Shown: piece by piece, positions 18,268 to 28,052 of the stretch
How positions within the stretch are numbered: position 1 is the first letter of the stretch
How the letters are laid out: each line of letters starts with the position of its first letter
DNA from: Chryseobacterium sp. StRB126
GTDB lineage: Bacteria > Bacteroidota > Bacteroidia > Flavobacteriales > Weeksellaceae
Direction: 5' to 3'
NCBI RefSeq assembly: GCF_000829375.1
Contig: NZ_AP014624.1
Location: 2,046,001-2,110,000, forward strand
Length of the DNA: 64,000 bases
Position numbers and translations under genes: made by a program
The notes under the pieces: model-generated
Databases searched by the model: none
Told to the model about the DNA's origin: nothing
The model's input: only the letters and a program-made list of their open reading frames with translations

Positions 18268-18456
18268 GGAAGGAAGCTTGAGGCTGGAAGAGGGAAGTGA
18301 TGATAGGCGATTAATGGTTATATCTCAATTTTTATAGATGAATCATTTCATAGTGAGTCTAAGTTTTATGATGAAGGAAGCTGGAGGCTGGAAGGGGGAA
18401 GCTATGATAACTTCTAACCATATTGATGACAAAAATAACTTCCAACCTCCAGCCTT
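18268..18456. repeat. Dispersed repeat, three copies of the GGAAGC(T)TGGAGGCTGGAAG motif
   Basis: Two direct copies (18268-18300 and 18374-18402) and one inverted copy (about 18437-18456). The same motif occurs inside the longer elements at 37586-37817 and 56095-56302. Confidence 0.6.
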
Positions 18457-18489
18457 TAAAACCCAAAAGCTGAAAAATTTCACCCTTTC

Positions 18490-18512
18490 TTATTTTTATT
18501 GTTTCTAAATAA
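18490..18512. promoter_or_regulatory. Candidate iron-regulator operator before the TonB receptor
   Basis: A 23-base site with outer arms TTATTT and AAATAA lies just upstream of the -7 box at 18517. Position and palindromic ends suit a Fur/DtxR-type iron repressor, but the centre is not symmetric, so this is tentative. Confidence 0.35.
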
Positions 18513-18552
18513 AAATTATATTTGCGGGATTATAAAACTTTGATTTGAAGGA

Positions 18553-20767
18553 ATGAAAAAGCATTATGCATTCATAGGTCTGTTGGCATCGGGATTATTG
18601 TTTTCCCAAACTGTTAAAGACACTGTAACCTCTAAAGGGATAGAAGATGTGGTGATCGTAGCATCAAGAAAACCTACCAAAATTTCTGAAATTCCCGGTA
18701 CCGTTTGGGTTGTTCAGAAAGAAAAAATTCAGGAACAGGCTAAAAGTGGAGTTCCCATTAAGGAAATGTTATCCATATTAATTCCAAGTATGGATATCGG
18801 GCCACAGGGAAGAACCAATTACGGACAGAACATGAGGGGACGTTCTGCTCTGGTAATGATAGATGGGGTTTCTCTGAACAGTATCCGTGCGATCAGCCGC
18901 CAATTGGATGCCATTGATCCATTTAATGTCGAAAGAATAGAGGTACTTTCCGGAGCAAGTTCTATCTACGGTGGAAATGCAACCGGTGGTATCATTAATA
19001 TCATTACGAAAGCACCGTCTAAAAAAGGAATCAGTGGAGAGACCGAATTAGGAGTACGTACAGGATTTATGGGCAAAGATGACCATGATTTCCGTGCAGC
19101 ACAATCTATTGCAGGAAAAGGAGAAAAGTTCTTTGGAAGACTGGGAGTTGCCTATCAGCAGAATGGTGGAGTGTATGGAGCAGATCAGAAACAGTTGTTT
19201 ACAGACATTACCCAAACCGATCTTCAGTACAACCAATCTATTGACATCTTGGCGACCGGGGGATATCAGTTTAACAATAAGCATAAAATAACGGCTTCCC
19301 TTCAATATTATAATTCCAAATTCAATGGAGACAGAAGCTTGTATTTAGGCGAAAATCTAGGGGCTTTTATCAAGAAAGACGGAAATTTATTGGAAATGAG
19401 AGATGGTTTTTCTTCCGATAAAAATGTAGGGACAGAACGCTATATGGCAACAGTAACCTATAATGGAAACGGAATTCTTGGAGGGCAGGATCTGTATATT
19501 CAGTTAGCCACGAGAGGTGAAAAGTTAGGATTTTTATCCTTTCCCTGGAAATGTAGCTCTGGCAAATAAGAAAACTGAAGCTTATATGTCTTCATCTCAA
19601 CAGGACACCTATTATTCAGGGATAAAGGCATTATTATCAAAATCATGGAAAGGGTTGAATGTTACCTATGGCGCTGATATAGATTTTGAAAAGTTTGAAG
19701 GAAACCAATCAGTATATGATATTACGAAAACAATGTCCAGTGGTGGATTAATCAACGAGACTCAATACAGGCTTGGAAGATATCCTACCAACCACTCACA
19801 AAGTTATGCAGGATATGTTCAGGCAAAATATAATATCATTCCTAAATTACAGCTTAATGCAGGAGTACGTTACCAGCACATCAATGTAAAAATGGATGAT
19901 TTTGTAGGTTCTGAACAGCAAACACAGATTGCCATGGGATATGGAACTTCTGCCTCTGCTATTCCGGGAGGAGAAAGCTCTTATAATGTAACATTAGCGA
20001 ATGCCGGATTACTCTATAAAATCAACGAAAAGCACCAGGTCTGGGGAACATTCTCTCAGGGAGCAAGTTTGGCAGATCCTGCTAAATTCTACGGAATTGG
20101 GAAATATACGCTGAATGGAACGAATTGGGATGTCATTTCAAGTATCAATGTAAAAGATCAGCCTTTACAAGCCATCAAAACCAATCAGTTTGAAGTGGGA
20201 TACCGTATTAATAAAGGGGGATTGAGAGCACAGATTGCCGGGTTCTTAAGTAATTCTGACAAGACAGTAGTCGTCGATAAGAAAACATTCCAGATTCTTG
20301 TTAACGATTTAAAATTAAGAAATATGGGAATTGAAGCAGAGATTTCCTATTCCATGAACAATGGTGTTTATTTCGGAGCAAGCGGATTATTGATCAAATC
20401 TGAAGTAGACAATAAAGGAGAATGGCAGAAGCAGGAAATTTATAATGCGTCACCGTCAAAATTGGTAACCTATATTGGGTATAATGTGAAAAACTGGTCA
20501 TTCAGATTCCAATCATTACAGAATTTCAAGCAGAAGGATGAGCTTATGAATGTTGTTGAAGGATACAATACATCAGACCTTATGATAGGTTACCGGTTCC
20601 AGTTTGGAAAATTCAACCTTGGAATCCAGAATCTGTTCAATACAGATTATCAGACCATCTGGAGCAAGCGTTCCCAGGTTTTATATTCAAGCTACGGAAT
20701 TCCGGACCTATTTAACTATAAAGGAAGAGGCAGAACATTTAATCTGTCTTATACTTTTGAATTTTAA
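18553..20767 (+). pseudogene. TonB-dependent siderophore receptor, broken by one frameshift
   Basis: The gene is read in two frames: 18553-19569 (signal peptide, then the plug domain with IPGTVWVVQKEKIQEQ, NMRGRSALVMIDG and ERIEVLSGASSIYGGNATGG) and, shifted by one, to 20767 (beta-barrel ending in aromatic F-E-F). The break is at a run of five T (19531-19535). With four T the frame reads on as GFYPFPGNVALANKK straight into the second half. The rejoined receptor would be about 738 residues, normal for the family. Such receptors import ferric siderophores using TonB energy; the next gene, a siderophore-interacting reductase, supports this. As written the protein is truncated in the barrel and should not work. 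Confidence 0.88.
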
Positions 20768-20876
20768 CAAATTAAGATTAAGGTAATCATGCCTTAGTCT
20801 GGATCAAATACTTTCTACAAGTCCGGTTTCTGATATTGATAGGAATCTGGATTTTAACTTAAAAATTAATTCAGTT

Positions 20877-21689
20877 ATGGCTCAAATTTCAACAGGGCAG
20901 TTCATTGCCGAAGTCACCAGAAAAGAATACATTACCGATCATTTTATCAGAGTGTATTTGTATTCTCCGGAAGTTCAATTGTTTAAAAACACTACGATAG
21001 GAGACAATAATAAAATTGCCATTCCTCCGGTTGGGGTAAACGAAGTTTATTTTCCGACGATAGATGAAAACCATGAATGGGTGCATCCGCCAAAAGAAGT
21101 GGCTCCATCCATCAGAACGTATACGCATAGAGGAATTGATCTGGAAAAGAATGAAGTATTCATTGATTTTGTGGATCATGGAGACGGAGGCCCGGCCTCA
21201 AAATGGGTTAGAAATGCACAAGCAGGATCAAAACTTGGTGTAATGATGCGTCTGGATGGAAAAGGGCTATATCCTGAAGCAGAATGGTATTTATTGGCAG
21301 GTGATGCTACCGCAATTCCTGTGTTGAGTGCTATTTTGGAAACGCTTCCGGAAACAGCAAAAGGAGTCTGTATTATCGAAGTTCATGGAAAAGAAGATGA
21401 GCAGATATTGGAAACCAAAGCAGATATTGAATTTAGATGGCTTCATAATTCCCAGCCTCAAATCAGCAGTGAAATTGCTGATGTGGTGAAGAGTATTGAT
21501 ATTCCTGAAGCTTCAAAATTCGGGTATGTAGCTTGTGAATTCTCCAGCGTTAAAGAAATACGTACTTTCCTTCGAAAAGAGAAAAACTGGACTTCAAAAG
21601 AGCTCTATGCATTTTCTTACTGGAAAGCTGGGAAAGCAGAAAACGAGTCGCAGGCAGACAGACGTGAAGAAAAGGAATCTATAGCATAG
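20877..21689 (+). CDS. Siderophore-interacting protein (FAD ferric-siderophore reductase)
   Basis: A 270-residue cytoplasmic flavoprotein of the SIP/ViuB family. The FAD-binding motif is IRTYTHRG (R-x-Y-T-x-R) near residue 80, with DFVDHGDGGPASKWV following. The NAD(P)-side motif is WYLLAGDATAIPVLSAIL and the C-terminal signature is YAFSYWKAGKAE. It reduces imported ferric-siderophore so iron is released. It follows the broken TonB receptor by 109 bases on the same strand, so the pair forms an iron-uptake module. The last 20 residues are charged and variable. Confidence 0.93.
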   Translation: MAQISTGQFIAEVTRKEYITDHFIRVYLYSPEVQLFKNTTIGDNNKIAIPPVGVNEVYFPTIDENHEWVHPPKEVAPSIRTYTHRGIDLEKNEVFIDFVDHGDGGPASKWVRNAQAGSKLGVMMRLDGKGLYPEAEWYLLAGDATAIPVLSAILETLPETAKGVCIIEVHGKEDEQILETKADIEFRWLHNSQPQISSEIADVVKSIDIPEASKFGYVACEFSSVKEIRTFLRKEKNWTSKELYAFSYWKAGKAENESQADRREEKESIA

Positions 21690-22004
21690 CCTGAGTTCTA
21701 ATAAGGAAACTTTTTAATATTTTTAACGCTGGGATCGCAAAGTTTTTAATCAAACTTGAAAATAATTTCGTTCGCAAAGGCATTTCCTTTAGCTAGGACA
21801 TAAATGGTTTCATTGCTGAGTGAAACACCTTTGTGATCTTAGAAAAAGAATTAGCATTTTCAAAACCTTGCGATCTATTGCGTTATAATAATATAGACAT
21901 ATGAAGATCCGAGAAACATTATAACGATAACAATGCAAATCTCGTAACCCGTACCTCATAACCTCGTACCACGAACCCCGCAACCTAAAACTCGCCATTC
22001 AAAC
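21690..22004. repeat. Gene-free spacer filled with degenerate repeats
   Basis: An imperfect inverted pair (GGGATCGCAAAG near 21731 against CCTTGCGATC near 21868) forms one unit. A second stretch at 21945-21990 repeats short CTCGTAACC/CGTACC/CGAACC words and resembles 58014-58078. No coding frame is convincing. Confidence 0.55.
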
Positions 22005-22036
22005 TTTGAACTTTATCCTTTGAAGCTGTATCTTTG
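22005..22036 (+). promoter_or_regulatory. Promoter of the 22041 methyltransferase (leaderless)
   Basis: TTTG (22005-22008), 20 bases, TATCTTTG (22029-22036). The ATG at 22041 is four bases after the box. This decides the start: the TTG at 22020 lies inside the promoter. Confidence 0.75.
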
Positions 22037-22040
22037 CATT

Positions 22041-22745
22041 ATGAAAGATTTAATGGGGCAAGCCATCTGGGATTATTATCATAATGAAAATCCTGAAGAC
22101 CTGCAGACGGAAACATCAATTTCTGAATTGGATGAACTTCCTGTAGATTATTTGTTCAGGGATTTTGAAGAGATGAATGATATTGAGCAGAAAGCATTAC
22201 AGTTATCTAAAGGAAAAGTGTTGGATATTGGTGCTGGAGCCGGTTCACATGCTTTATACCTTCAGAATGATGCGAATCTTGATGTTACGGCTTTAGATAT
22301 TTCTCCAAAATCCATTGAAGTTTGCAAGTTAAGAGGAGTTAAGCATGCTGTTTGCAAGAATATTCTTGATTTTTCAGAAGGAACGTTTGATACTGTTTTA
22401 TTATTAATGAATGGTACCGGAATCTTTGAAGGGTTATCCAAGATAGATACCTACCTTCAGAAACTAGGAAACTTGTTGAATGAGGGTGGACAGATTTTAA
22501 TCGACAGTACAGACATCCTTTATATGTTTGACCGCGATAAAGATGGTGGAGTATACATTCCTGCCGGTGGGTATTACGGAGAATTGGAATATATTGTTCA
22601 TTATAAAGGTGAATCTGAAAAACCGATCACATGGTTATATCTTGACTTCAATACTTTGAAGAATGCTGCTGAAAATAATGGATTTAAAGTAGAAAAAGTA
22701 TTGCAGGATGAAGATTCTTACCTGGCAAAACTGACAAAGAAATAA
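22041..22745 (+). CDS. Class I SAM-dependent methyltransferase
   Basis: The protein is 234 residues if started at ATG 22041 (MKDLMGQAIWDYYHNENPEDL). A longer frame from TTG at 22020 exists but would lie over the promoter box. The SAM-binding motif I is KVLDIGAGAGSHALYL, with VTALDISPKSIEVCKLRG as motif II and FDTVLLLMNGTGIF as the post-II region. The substrate cannot be read; the N-terminal ETSISELDELPVDYLFR segment is typical of this Bacteroidota clade. It is a single-gene unit facing metG. Confidence 0.9.
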   Translation: MKDLMGQAIWDYYHNENPEDLQTETSISELDELPVDYLFRDFEEMNDIEQKALQLSKGKVLDIGAGAGSHALYLQNDANLDVTALDISPKSIEVCKLRGVKHAVCKNILDFSEGTFDTVLLLMNGTGIFEGLSKIDTYLQKLGNLLNEGGQILIDSTDILYMFDRDKDGGVYIPAGGYYGELEYIVHYKGESEKPITWLYLDFNTLKNAAENNGFKVEKVLQDEDSYLAKLTKK

Positions 22746-22866
22746 AATGTTTTTAACAACATTCAATAGAAACGGGTTTTAGCCTAAACATATTTTGGAA
22801 TCATCTGTGAAATCTGTAAGATCTGCGAGAGAATACAGTATATAACCAACAATTAATTGAAATAGA

Positions 22867-22894
22867 AAAGGCTGTTTCGGATGAAACAGCCTTT
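22867..22894. terminator. Bidirectional terminator (metG and methyltransferase)
   Basis: A perfect 12-bp stem AAAGGCTGTTTC / GAAACAGCCTTT with loop GGAT lies 22 bases past the metG stop, with flanking A/T-rich sequence on both sides. Confidence 0.88.
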
Positions 22895-22915
22895 AATCTT
22901 TATATTAAGGAGTAA

Positions 22916-24952
22916 TTATCCGATCTCAATACCGTTTTCAACATTGCTGTCATCCGGTGTTACGAAAGATAATTTACCATCCGGTTTAGTCGTTAATAAC
23001 AACATTCCCTGAGACTCAATTCCTCTGATCTTTCTCGGAGCAAGGTTTAATAAGATCATAACCTGCTTACCAATCACTTCTTCAGGGGTAAAGCTTTCTG
23101 CAATACCTGAAACTACAGTTCTTACATCCACTCCTGTATCTACAGTAAGTTTCAGTAATTTATCTGCTTTTTCTACTTTTTCAGCTTCTAAAATGGTTGC
23201 TGTTCTAAGATCTATTTTAGTAAAATCATCAAAAGTGATTTCTTCTTTCATTGGATTAGCGTTAGGGTTTGTTTTCTTATTGTTTTGTTTGGTGTCTTCC
23301 AGCTTTTGAATCTGAGCTTCGATTACATGATCTTCAATTTTTGAGAATAAAAGAGAGGATTCGTTGATCTTGTGACCTGTTTCAATTAATACAGACTGAT
23401 TTTCAACATCGCTCCAGCTTTTCTTTTCAACATTGAACATATTCAATAGCTTCTCAGAACTGAAAGGCATGAATGGTTCACATAACTGAGCTAAACCAAC
23501 AGCAATCTGAGCTCCTACAAAAAGTGATTGAGCTGCTTTCTCCGGATTATCCTTAATGGTTTTCCAAGGCTCTTCAGTCTGAAGATATTGATTCCCGAAT
23601 CTTGCAAGGTTCATTAATGCAGATAAAGCATTTCTGAACTCATAATTATCAAGGAATTCTGAAATTTCTGCAGCTGCCTTATTGATCTCTTTTAATTCCG
23701 GGCTGTTAACATCTCCCTGAGGAACAACTCCATCATAATATTTATGAATAAGAACGGCAACTCTGTTGATAAAGTTTCCGAAGATTCCTACCAATTCAGA
23801 ATTATTCTTCGTTTGGAAATCCTTCCATGTAAAATTATTATCCTTAGTTTCAGGAGCCGATGAAAGAAGAGCATATCTTAAAACATCCTGTTGTCCCGGG
23901 AATTCTTCTACATACTCATGCGCCCAAACTGCCCAGTTTCTTGATGTTGAGATTTTATCATTCTCAAGGTTCAGGAATTCAAAAGCAGGTACATTTTTAG
24001 GCATGATATAATCTCCATGTGCCTTCATCATTGCTGGAAAAATAATACAATGGAATACAATATTATCCTTTCCGATAAAGTGTACCAGATCACTGTTTTC
24101 GCTTTGCCAGTAATCTTTCCAGTCTTTTCCGTTTTTCTCAGCCCATTCTTTTGTGAAAGAAATATATCCGATAGGAGCATCAAACCAAACATAAAGAACT
24201 TTTCCTTCTGCATTCGGAAGGGGAACAGGAACACCCCAATTCAGGTCTCTGGTCATGGCACGTGGCTTTAATCCATCGTTTAACCAAGATTTAACCTGAC
24301 CGTATACGTTAGGCTTCCAGTCATCTTTATGACCTTCAATGATCCATTCGTTTAAGAAATCTTCGTATTCATTAAGTGGCAGATACCAGTTCTTTGTATC
24401 TTTAAGAATAGGAACATTTCCGCTAAGCATTGATTTTGGGTTGATCAGTTCAGAGGGAGAAAGGGTAGAACCACATTTCTCACACTGGTCACCGTAAGCA
24501 TTCTCATTACCACAGTTCGGACAAGTTCCTACAATATAGCGGTCAGCAAGAAATTCTCCTGCCTGCTCATCAAAATATTGTTCAGAAACCTCTTCTGTAA
24601 ATTTTCCTTTTTCATAAAGAACTTTGAAGAAATCCTGACTGGTTTCATAATGCTTTGGTGAAGTTGTTCTTGAATATTCATCAAATGAAATTCCCAGATC
24701 AGCAAAAGATTTTTTAATAATCCCGTGATATTTGTCAACGATATCCTGTGGCGTAACGCCTTCTTTTTTAGCTCTTATGGTAATAGGAATACCGTGTTCA
24801 TCCGAACCACAGATAAACGCTACATCTTTTCCTAATCTTCTCTGAAATCTTGCGTAAACATCCGCAGGAATATAAACACCTGCCAAATGTCCTATATGAA
24901 CCGGACCGTTTGCATAAGGCAAAGCTGCCGTAATCATCTTTCTGTTTGACAT
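22916..24952 (-). CDS. metG: Methionyl-tRNA synthetase
   Basis: A 678-residue class I synthetase that charges tRNA-Met. The HIGH-type motif appears as [15 protein letters not shown] near residue 20. The zinc-binding knuckle is [17 protein letters not shown]. The KMSKS loop is the variant KISTSRN (in [15 protein letters not shown]). The last 110 residues form an OB-fold tRNA-binding/dimerisation domain ([25 protein letters not shown] ... [12 protein letters not shown]). A -7 box TATCTTTG lies on the minus strand at 24974-24981. It is a single-gene unit. Confidence 0.98.
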   Translation of the reverse strand: MSNRKMITAALPYANGPVHIGHLAGVYIPADVYARFQRRLGKDVAFICGSDEHGIPITIRAKKEGVTPQDIVDKYHGIIKKSFADLGISFDEYSRTTSPKHYETSQDFFKVLYEKGKFTEEVSEQYFDEQAGEFLADRYIVGTCPNCGNENAYGDQCEKCGSTLSPSELINPKSMLSGNVPILKDTKNWYLPLNEYEDFLNEWIIEGHKDDWKPNVYGQVKSWLNDGLKPRAMTRDLNWGVPVPLPNAEGKVLYVWFDAPIGYISFTKEWAEKNGKDWKDYWQSENSDLVHFIGKDNIVFHCIIFPAMMKAHGDYIMPKNVPAFEFLNLENDKISTSRNWAVWAHEYVEEFPGQQDVLRYALLSSAPETKDNNFTWKDFQTKNNSELVGIFGNFINRVAVLIHKYYDGVVPQGDVNSPELKEINKAAAEISEFLDNYEFRNALSALMNLARFGNQYLQTEEPWKTIKDNPEKAAQSLFVGAQIAVGLAQLCEPFMPFSSEKLLNMFNVEKKSWSDVENQSVLIETGHKINESSLLFSKIEDHVIEAQIQKLEDTKQNNKKTNPNANPMKEEITFDDFTKIDLRTATILEAEKVEKADKLLKLTVDTGVDVRTVVSGIAESFTPEEVIGKQVMILLNLAPRKIRGIESQGMLLLTTKPDGKLSFVTPDDSNVENGIEIG

Positions 24953-25285
24953 TTATAGTAAAGTTTTGACTGCAAAGATAAGGATTATCTCTTGAATACC
25001 GCTCTTTGTGGAGTTATTATGATGAATCTTGCCGTTTTTCAGAGTTTCATATGAAATTAAGTTAAACATATGTTTAACTTTTTGTTAACGCGAAACAAAT
25101 GTTATGTATTGCATACTATCGTGTAAAAGATTGAGGAGTATAATTTTAACTAAAAACGGTTTCGTAATATACATAATTTTATCATAATTTATATTAAAAT
25201 TATAATAATTCTAATTTTTTTTTAAATTGCAGCACTGGCTCAGGCCGGATTTAAGACTGAAAAACGAAACTATAAAAATAAAATT
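24953..25285. other. 333-base regulatory gap between metG and susC
   Basis: Divergent control region. It contains the metG -7 box, a 22-base perfect palindrome (25059-25080), a TTTGTT...AAACAAA pair just after it (25081-25099) and an AAACGGTTT motif at about 25154-25162. No gene. Confidence 0.7.
25059..25080. promoter_or_regulatory. Perfect palindrome, candidate operator of the starch locus
   Basis: Arms AAGTTAAACAT and ATGTTTAACTT form a 22-base perfect palindrome with no loop. It sits about 205 bases upstream of susC and 107 upstream of metG. It could bind a sugar-responsive regulator; no regulator gene is in the window. Confidence 0.45.
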
Positions 25286-28042
25286 GTGAAGAATTTTACA
25301 ACGGTATTAAAAATAGCGCCTGCTTTTTTACTGGCAAGTACAGTAATGCATGCGCAGGTTAAAGACTCGGCCACCAAAGAGAAGAAAATCGAGGAGGTAG
25401 TCTTGATTGGATATGGTAAGCAGAAGAAATCGGATCTTACAGGATCTATTACTTCTGTAACAGCCAAAGACTTTAACGGTGGAGCAACTTCTGCAGGACA
25501 GCTTATTCAGGGGAAAACACCTGGAGTACAGATCACTAATAATAGTGGTGCGCCTGGATCCGGAACTGCAATCAGAATTAGAGGTACAGCGTCTTTAAAT
25601 GGGAATAACGCTCCACTAATTGTAATTGATGGGGTACCACAGGATTTTGTAGGGGTAAACGGAGCTTCTGATCCTCTATCATTAATAAACCCTAGTGATA
25701 TAGAATCTTTTGACATTCTAAAAGATGCTTCAGCTACCGCAATCTACGGTAACAGAGCAACAAATGGGGTTATCTTAATTACGACTAAAAAAGGATCTGC
25801 AGGAAGATTTAAAGTAAATTTTTCTACAGTAACTTCTGTTTCTACCAAAATGAGTAATGTAAATGTTTTAGATGGTGATCAGTTTAGGGATTTTGTGAAT
25901 GCAAATGCATCTGCTGCCTATAGAGCTAAATTAGGAACAGCTAACACTAACTGGCAGAACCTTATCTATCAGGCTGCCTGGGGAACAGATAATAACGTGT
26001 CTTTCTCAGGAGGTGTTAAAGGGTTACCATATCGTTTATCATTAGGGTATAATGAACAAAATGGTATTGTAAAAACGAATTCATTCAAAAGAACTTCAAT
26101 TGGATTAAACTTGAATCCTAAGTTTTTTGATAATCACCTTTCTGTAAACGTTAACGCAAAAGGAACCTTTACAGATAATAGATTTGTAGACGCAGGAGTA
26201 ATTAGAGCGGCAACTTATTTTGATCCTACGCAGTCAGTATATTCCGGAAACTCCAAATTTGGTGGCTATTATGAATGGCTGGATGCAGGTGCACCTAATG
26301 GATTTAATGTGAATGCTACATCAAATCCACTTGGAATGCTGAATGGTATCCGTGATGTTTCTTCTGTATGGAGGGGACTTGGAAACATTCAATTAGATTA
26401 TAAGTTTCATTTTCTTCCAGATCTGCATTTTAATGTAAATGCAGGATATGATTATACAAAAAGTGACGGTCAAAAATCTGTTAGTCCTATTTTTAGACCA
26501 GGGATAAATGATATGGGAAGTTCCAGACTCTATAGTATGGAAAAGAAGAATAAGTTATTGGAAACTTATTTTAATTATCTTAAGAAAATTACCGCCATCA
26601 ATACAAGTGTAGATCTTACAGCAGGGTATTCTTATCAGGATTTCCTTACGGTTATACCAGGAGAAACTAATTATAAAGGAAATGCTGCAACTCAGGTTAA
26701 CAGAGATTTTGAAACAAGAAATACACTACTTTCTTTTTATGGAAGAGCTATTTTTACGATTGCTGATAAGTATGTGATTTCCGGATCCATGAGAAGAGAT
26801 GGTTCTTCAAGATTCTTTAATGGAACCAGAGATAATGTTTGGGGTAACTTCCCTGGGGTATCTGTAGCCTGGAAATTAAATGAAGAAAGTTTTATTAGAG
26901 ATATTTCAGCCATCAGTAATTTAAAAATTAGAGCTGGTTGGGGGAAAACAGGTCAACAGGAACTTCCTGGGTTGGATGGGAACAGGCCTAATAATTATCC
27001 TGCTTATGCCTCATACGCCGGAAGTAATCCGGGAGCTTATTATGAATTAGGCAGCCAATACTATTATATGTTCCGTCCTACCAACTATAATCCTAATTTA
27101 ACTTGGGAGACAACTACGACTAAAAACATTGGGGTAGATTTCGGTTTTGCTAAAAATAGAATTACAGGTTCCATTGATTTATTCAGAAAAGATACAAAAG
27201 ATCTTTTGGTATACGTAAATACGCCTGCCGGAGGGGTGAGTAATGCGAACTGGATGAATGTAGGAAACATGAAAAATGAAGGGATAGAAGGAAGTATTAC
27301 TTTCGTTCCTATTAAAACTGAAAAAACAACCTGGGAAGTAAGCTTTAATGCAACACATTATAAACCAGTTGTTACAAACCTTTTACAGAGAGCAGATGCG
27401 TCTTTTAATATTGCCGTTGGTGGTATAGAAGGAGGAGCAGGAAATATGATTCAGGCCCATGCAGTAGGACAGGCACCAAACTCTTTCTGGGTATTCCAAC
27501 AGGTATATGATGCGAATGGTAAGCCTGTTGATGGAGCCTATGTAGACAGAAACGGAGACGGAAAAATAGATACTGGTGATAAGTATTATTACAAGTCTAC
27601 CACTCCTGATGCCTTATTAGGATTCTCAACCAAACTTAATTATAAAAACTGGGATTTTGGATTAAGTGCAAGAGCTGTATTAGGAAACTACGTATATAAC
27701 AATGCGGCATCAAACAGTTCTTTGCAGTCTGCATCTACCAATGAATATCTTCAGAATGTCTTTTATACTGCACCAGAATATGCTCTAAAAGATTCCAACA
27801 GATATTTTTCTGATATATATGTAGAAAATGCTTCTTTCTTTAGATTAGATAATCTGAATGTCGGATATAATTTCGGAAATATTTTTAATAAAAATAGTAA
27901 TCTGAAAGTATATGCAATGGCGCAAAATGTTTTTGTAATCACTAAATATAAAGGGGTTGACCCTGAGGTATTTGGTGGAATTGATAATGGATATTATCAA
28001 ATGCCTAGAATTTATTCCTTAGGACTTAATTTTCAATTTTAA
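25286..28042 (+). CDS. susC: SusC-type TonB-dependent outer membrane transporter
   Basis: A 918-residue SusC/RagA receptor. It starts at GTG (25286); no upstream ATG is in frame and the signal peptide (MKNFTTVLKIAPAFLLASTVMHAQ) begins there. The TonB-box-like region IEEVVLIGYGKQKKSDLTGSI precedes the plug (IRIRGTASLNGNNAPLIVIDGVP; ATAIYGNRATNGVILITTKKG) and a large barrel ending GLNFQF. With SusD it imports starch-derived oligosaccharides across the outer membrane. It is first of susC-susD-susE, then GH97. The carbohydrate is inferred from the alpha-glucan enzymes downstream. Confidence 0.95.
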   Translation: MKNFTTVLKIAPAFLLASTVMHAQVKDSATKEKKIEEVVLIGYGKQKKSDLTGSITSVTAKDFNGGATSAGQLIQGKTPGVQITNNSGAPGSGTAIRIRGTASLNGNNAPLIVIDGVPQDFVGVNGASDPLSLINPSDIESFDILKDASATAIYGNRATNGVILITTKKGSAGRFKVNFSTVTSVSTKMSNVNVLDGDQFRDFVNANASAAYRAKLGTANTNWQNLIYQAAWGTDNNVSFSGGVKGLPYRLSLGYNEQNGIVKTNSFKRTSIGLNLNPKFFDNHLSVNVNAKGTFTDNRFVDAGVIRAATYFDPTQSVYSGNSKFGGYYEWLDAGAPNGFNVNATSNPLGMLNGIRDVSSVWRGLGNIQLDYKFHFLPDLHFNVNAGYDYTKSDGQKSVSPIFRPGINDMGSSRLYSMEKKNKLLETYFNYLKKITAINTSVDLTAGYSYQDFLTVIPGETNYKGNAATQVNRDFETRNTLLSFYGRAIFTIADKYVISGSMRRDGSSRFFNGTRDNVWGNFPGVSVAWKLNEESFIRDISAISNLKIRAGWGKTGQQELPGLDGNRPNNYPAYASYAGSNPGAYYELGSQYYYMFRPTNYNPNLTWETTTTKNIGVDFGFAKNRITGSIDLFRKDTKDLLVYVNTPAGGVSNANWMNVGNMKNEGIEGSITFVPIKTEKTTWEVSFNATHYKPVVTNLLQRADASFNIAVGGIEGGAGNMIQAHAVGQAPNSFWVFQQVYDANGKPVDGAYVDRNGDGKIDTGDKYYYKSTTPDALLGFSTKLNYKNWDFGLSARAVLGNYVYNNAASNSSLQSASTNEYLQNVFYTAPEYALKDSNRYFSDIYVENASFFRLDNLNVGYNFGNIFNKNSNLKVYAMAQNVFVITKYKGVDPEVFGGIDNGYYQMPRIYSLGLNFQF

Positions 28043-28052
28043 ACTAGAAGAA

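Larger units (their letters stand above)
18205..18552. other. 348-base spacer with terminator and dispersed repeats
   Basis: It holds the efflux operon terminator (18225-18265), three copies of a GGAAGCTGGAGGCTGGAAG-type repeat (18268-18456, listed separately), and the promoter region of the TonB receptor. A TATATTTG -7 box lies at 18517-18524. No gene seen. Confidence 0.7.
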
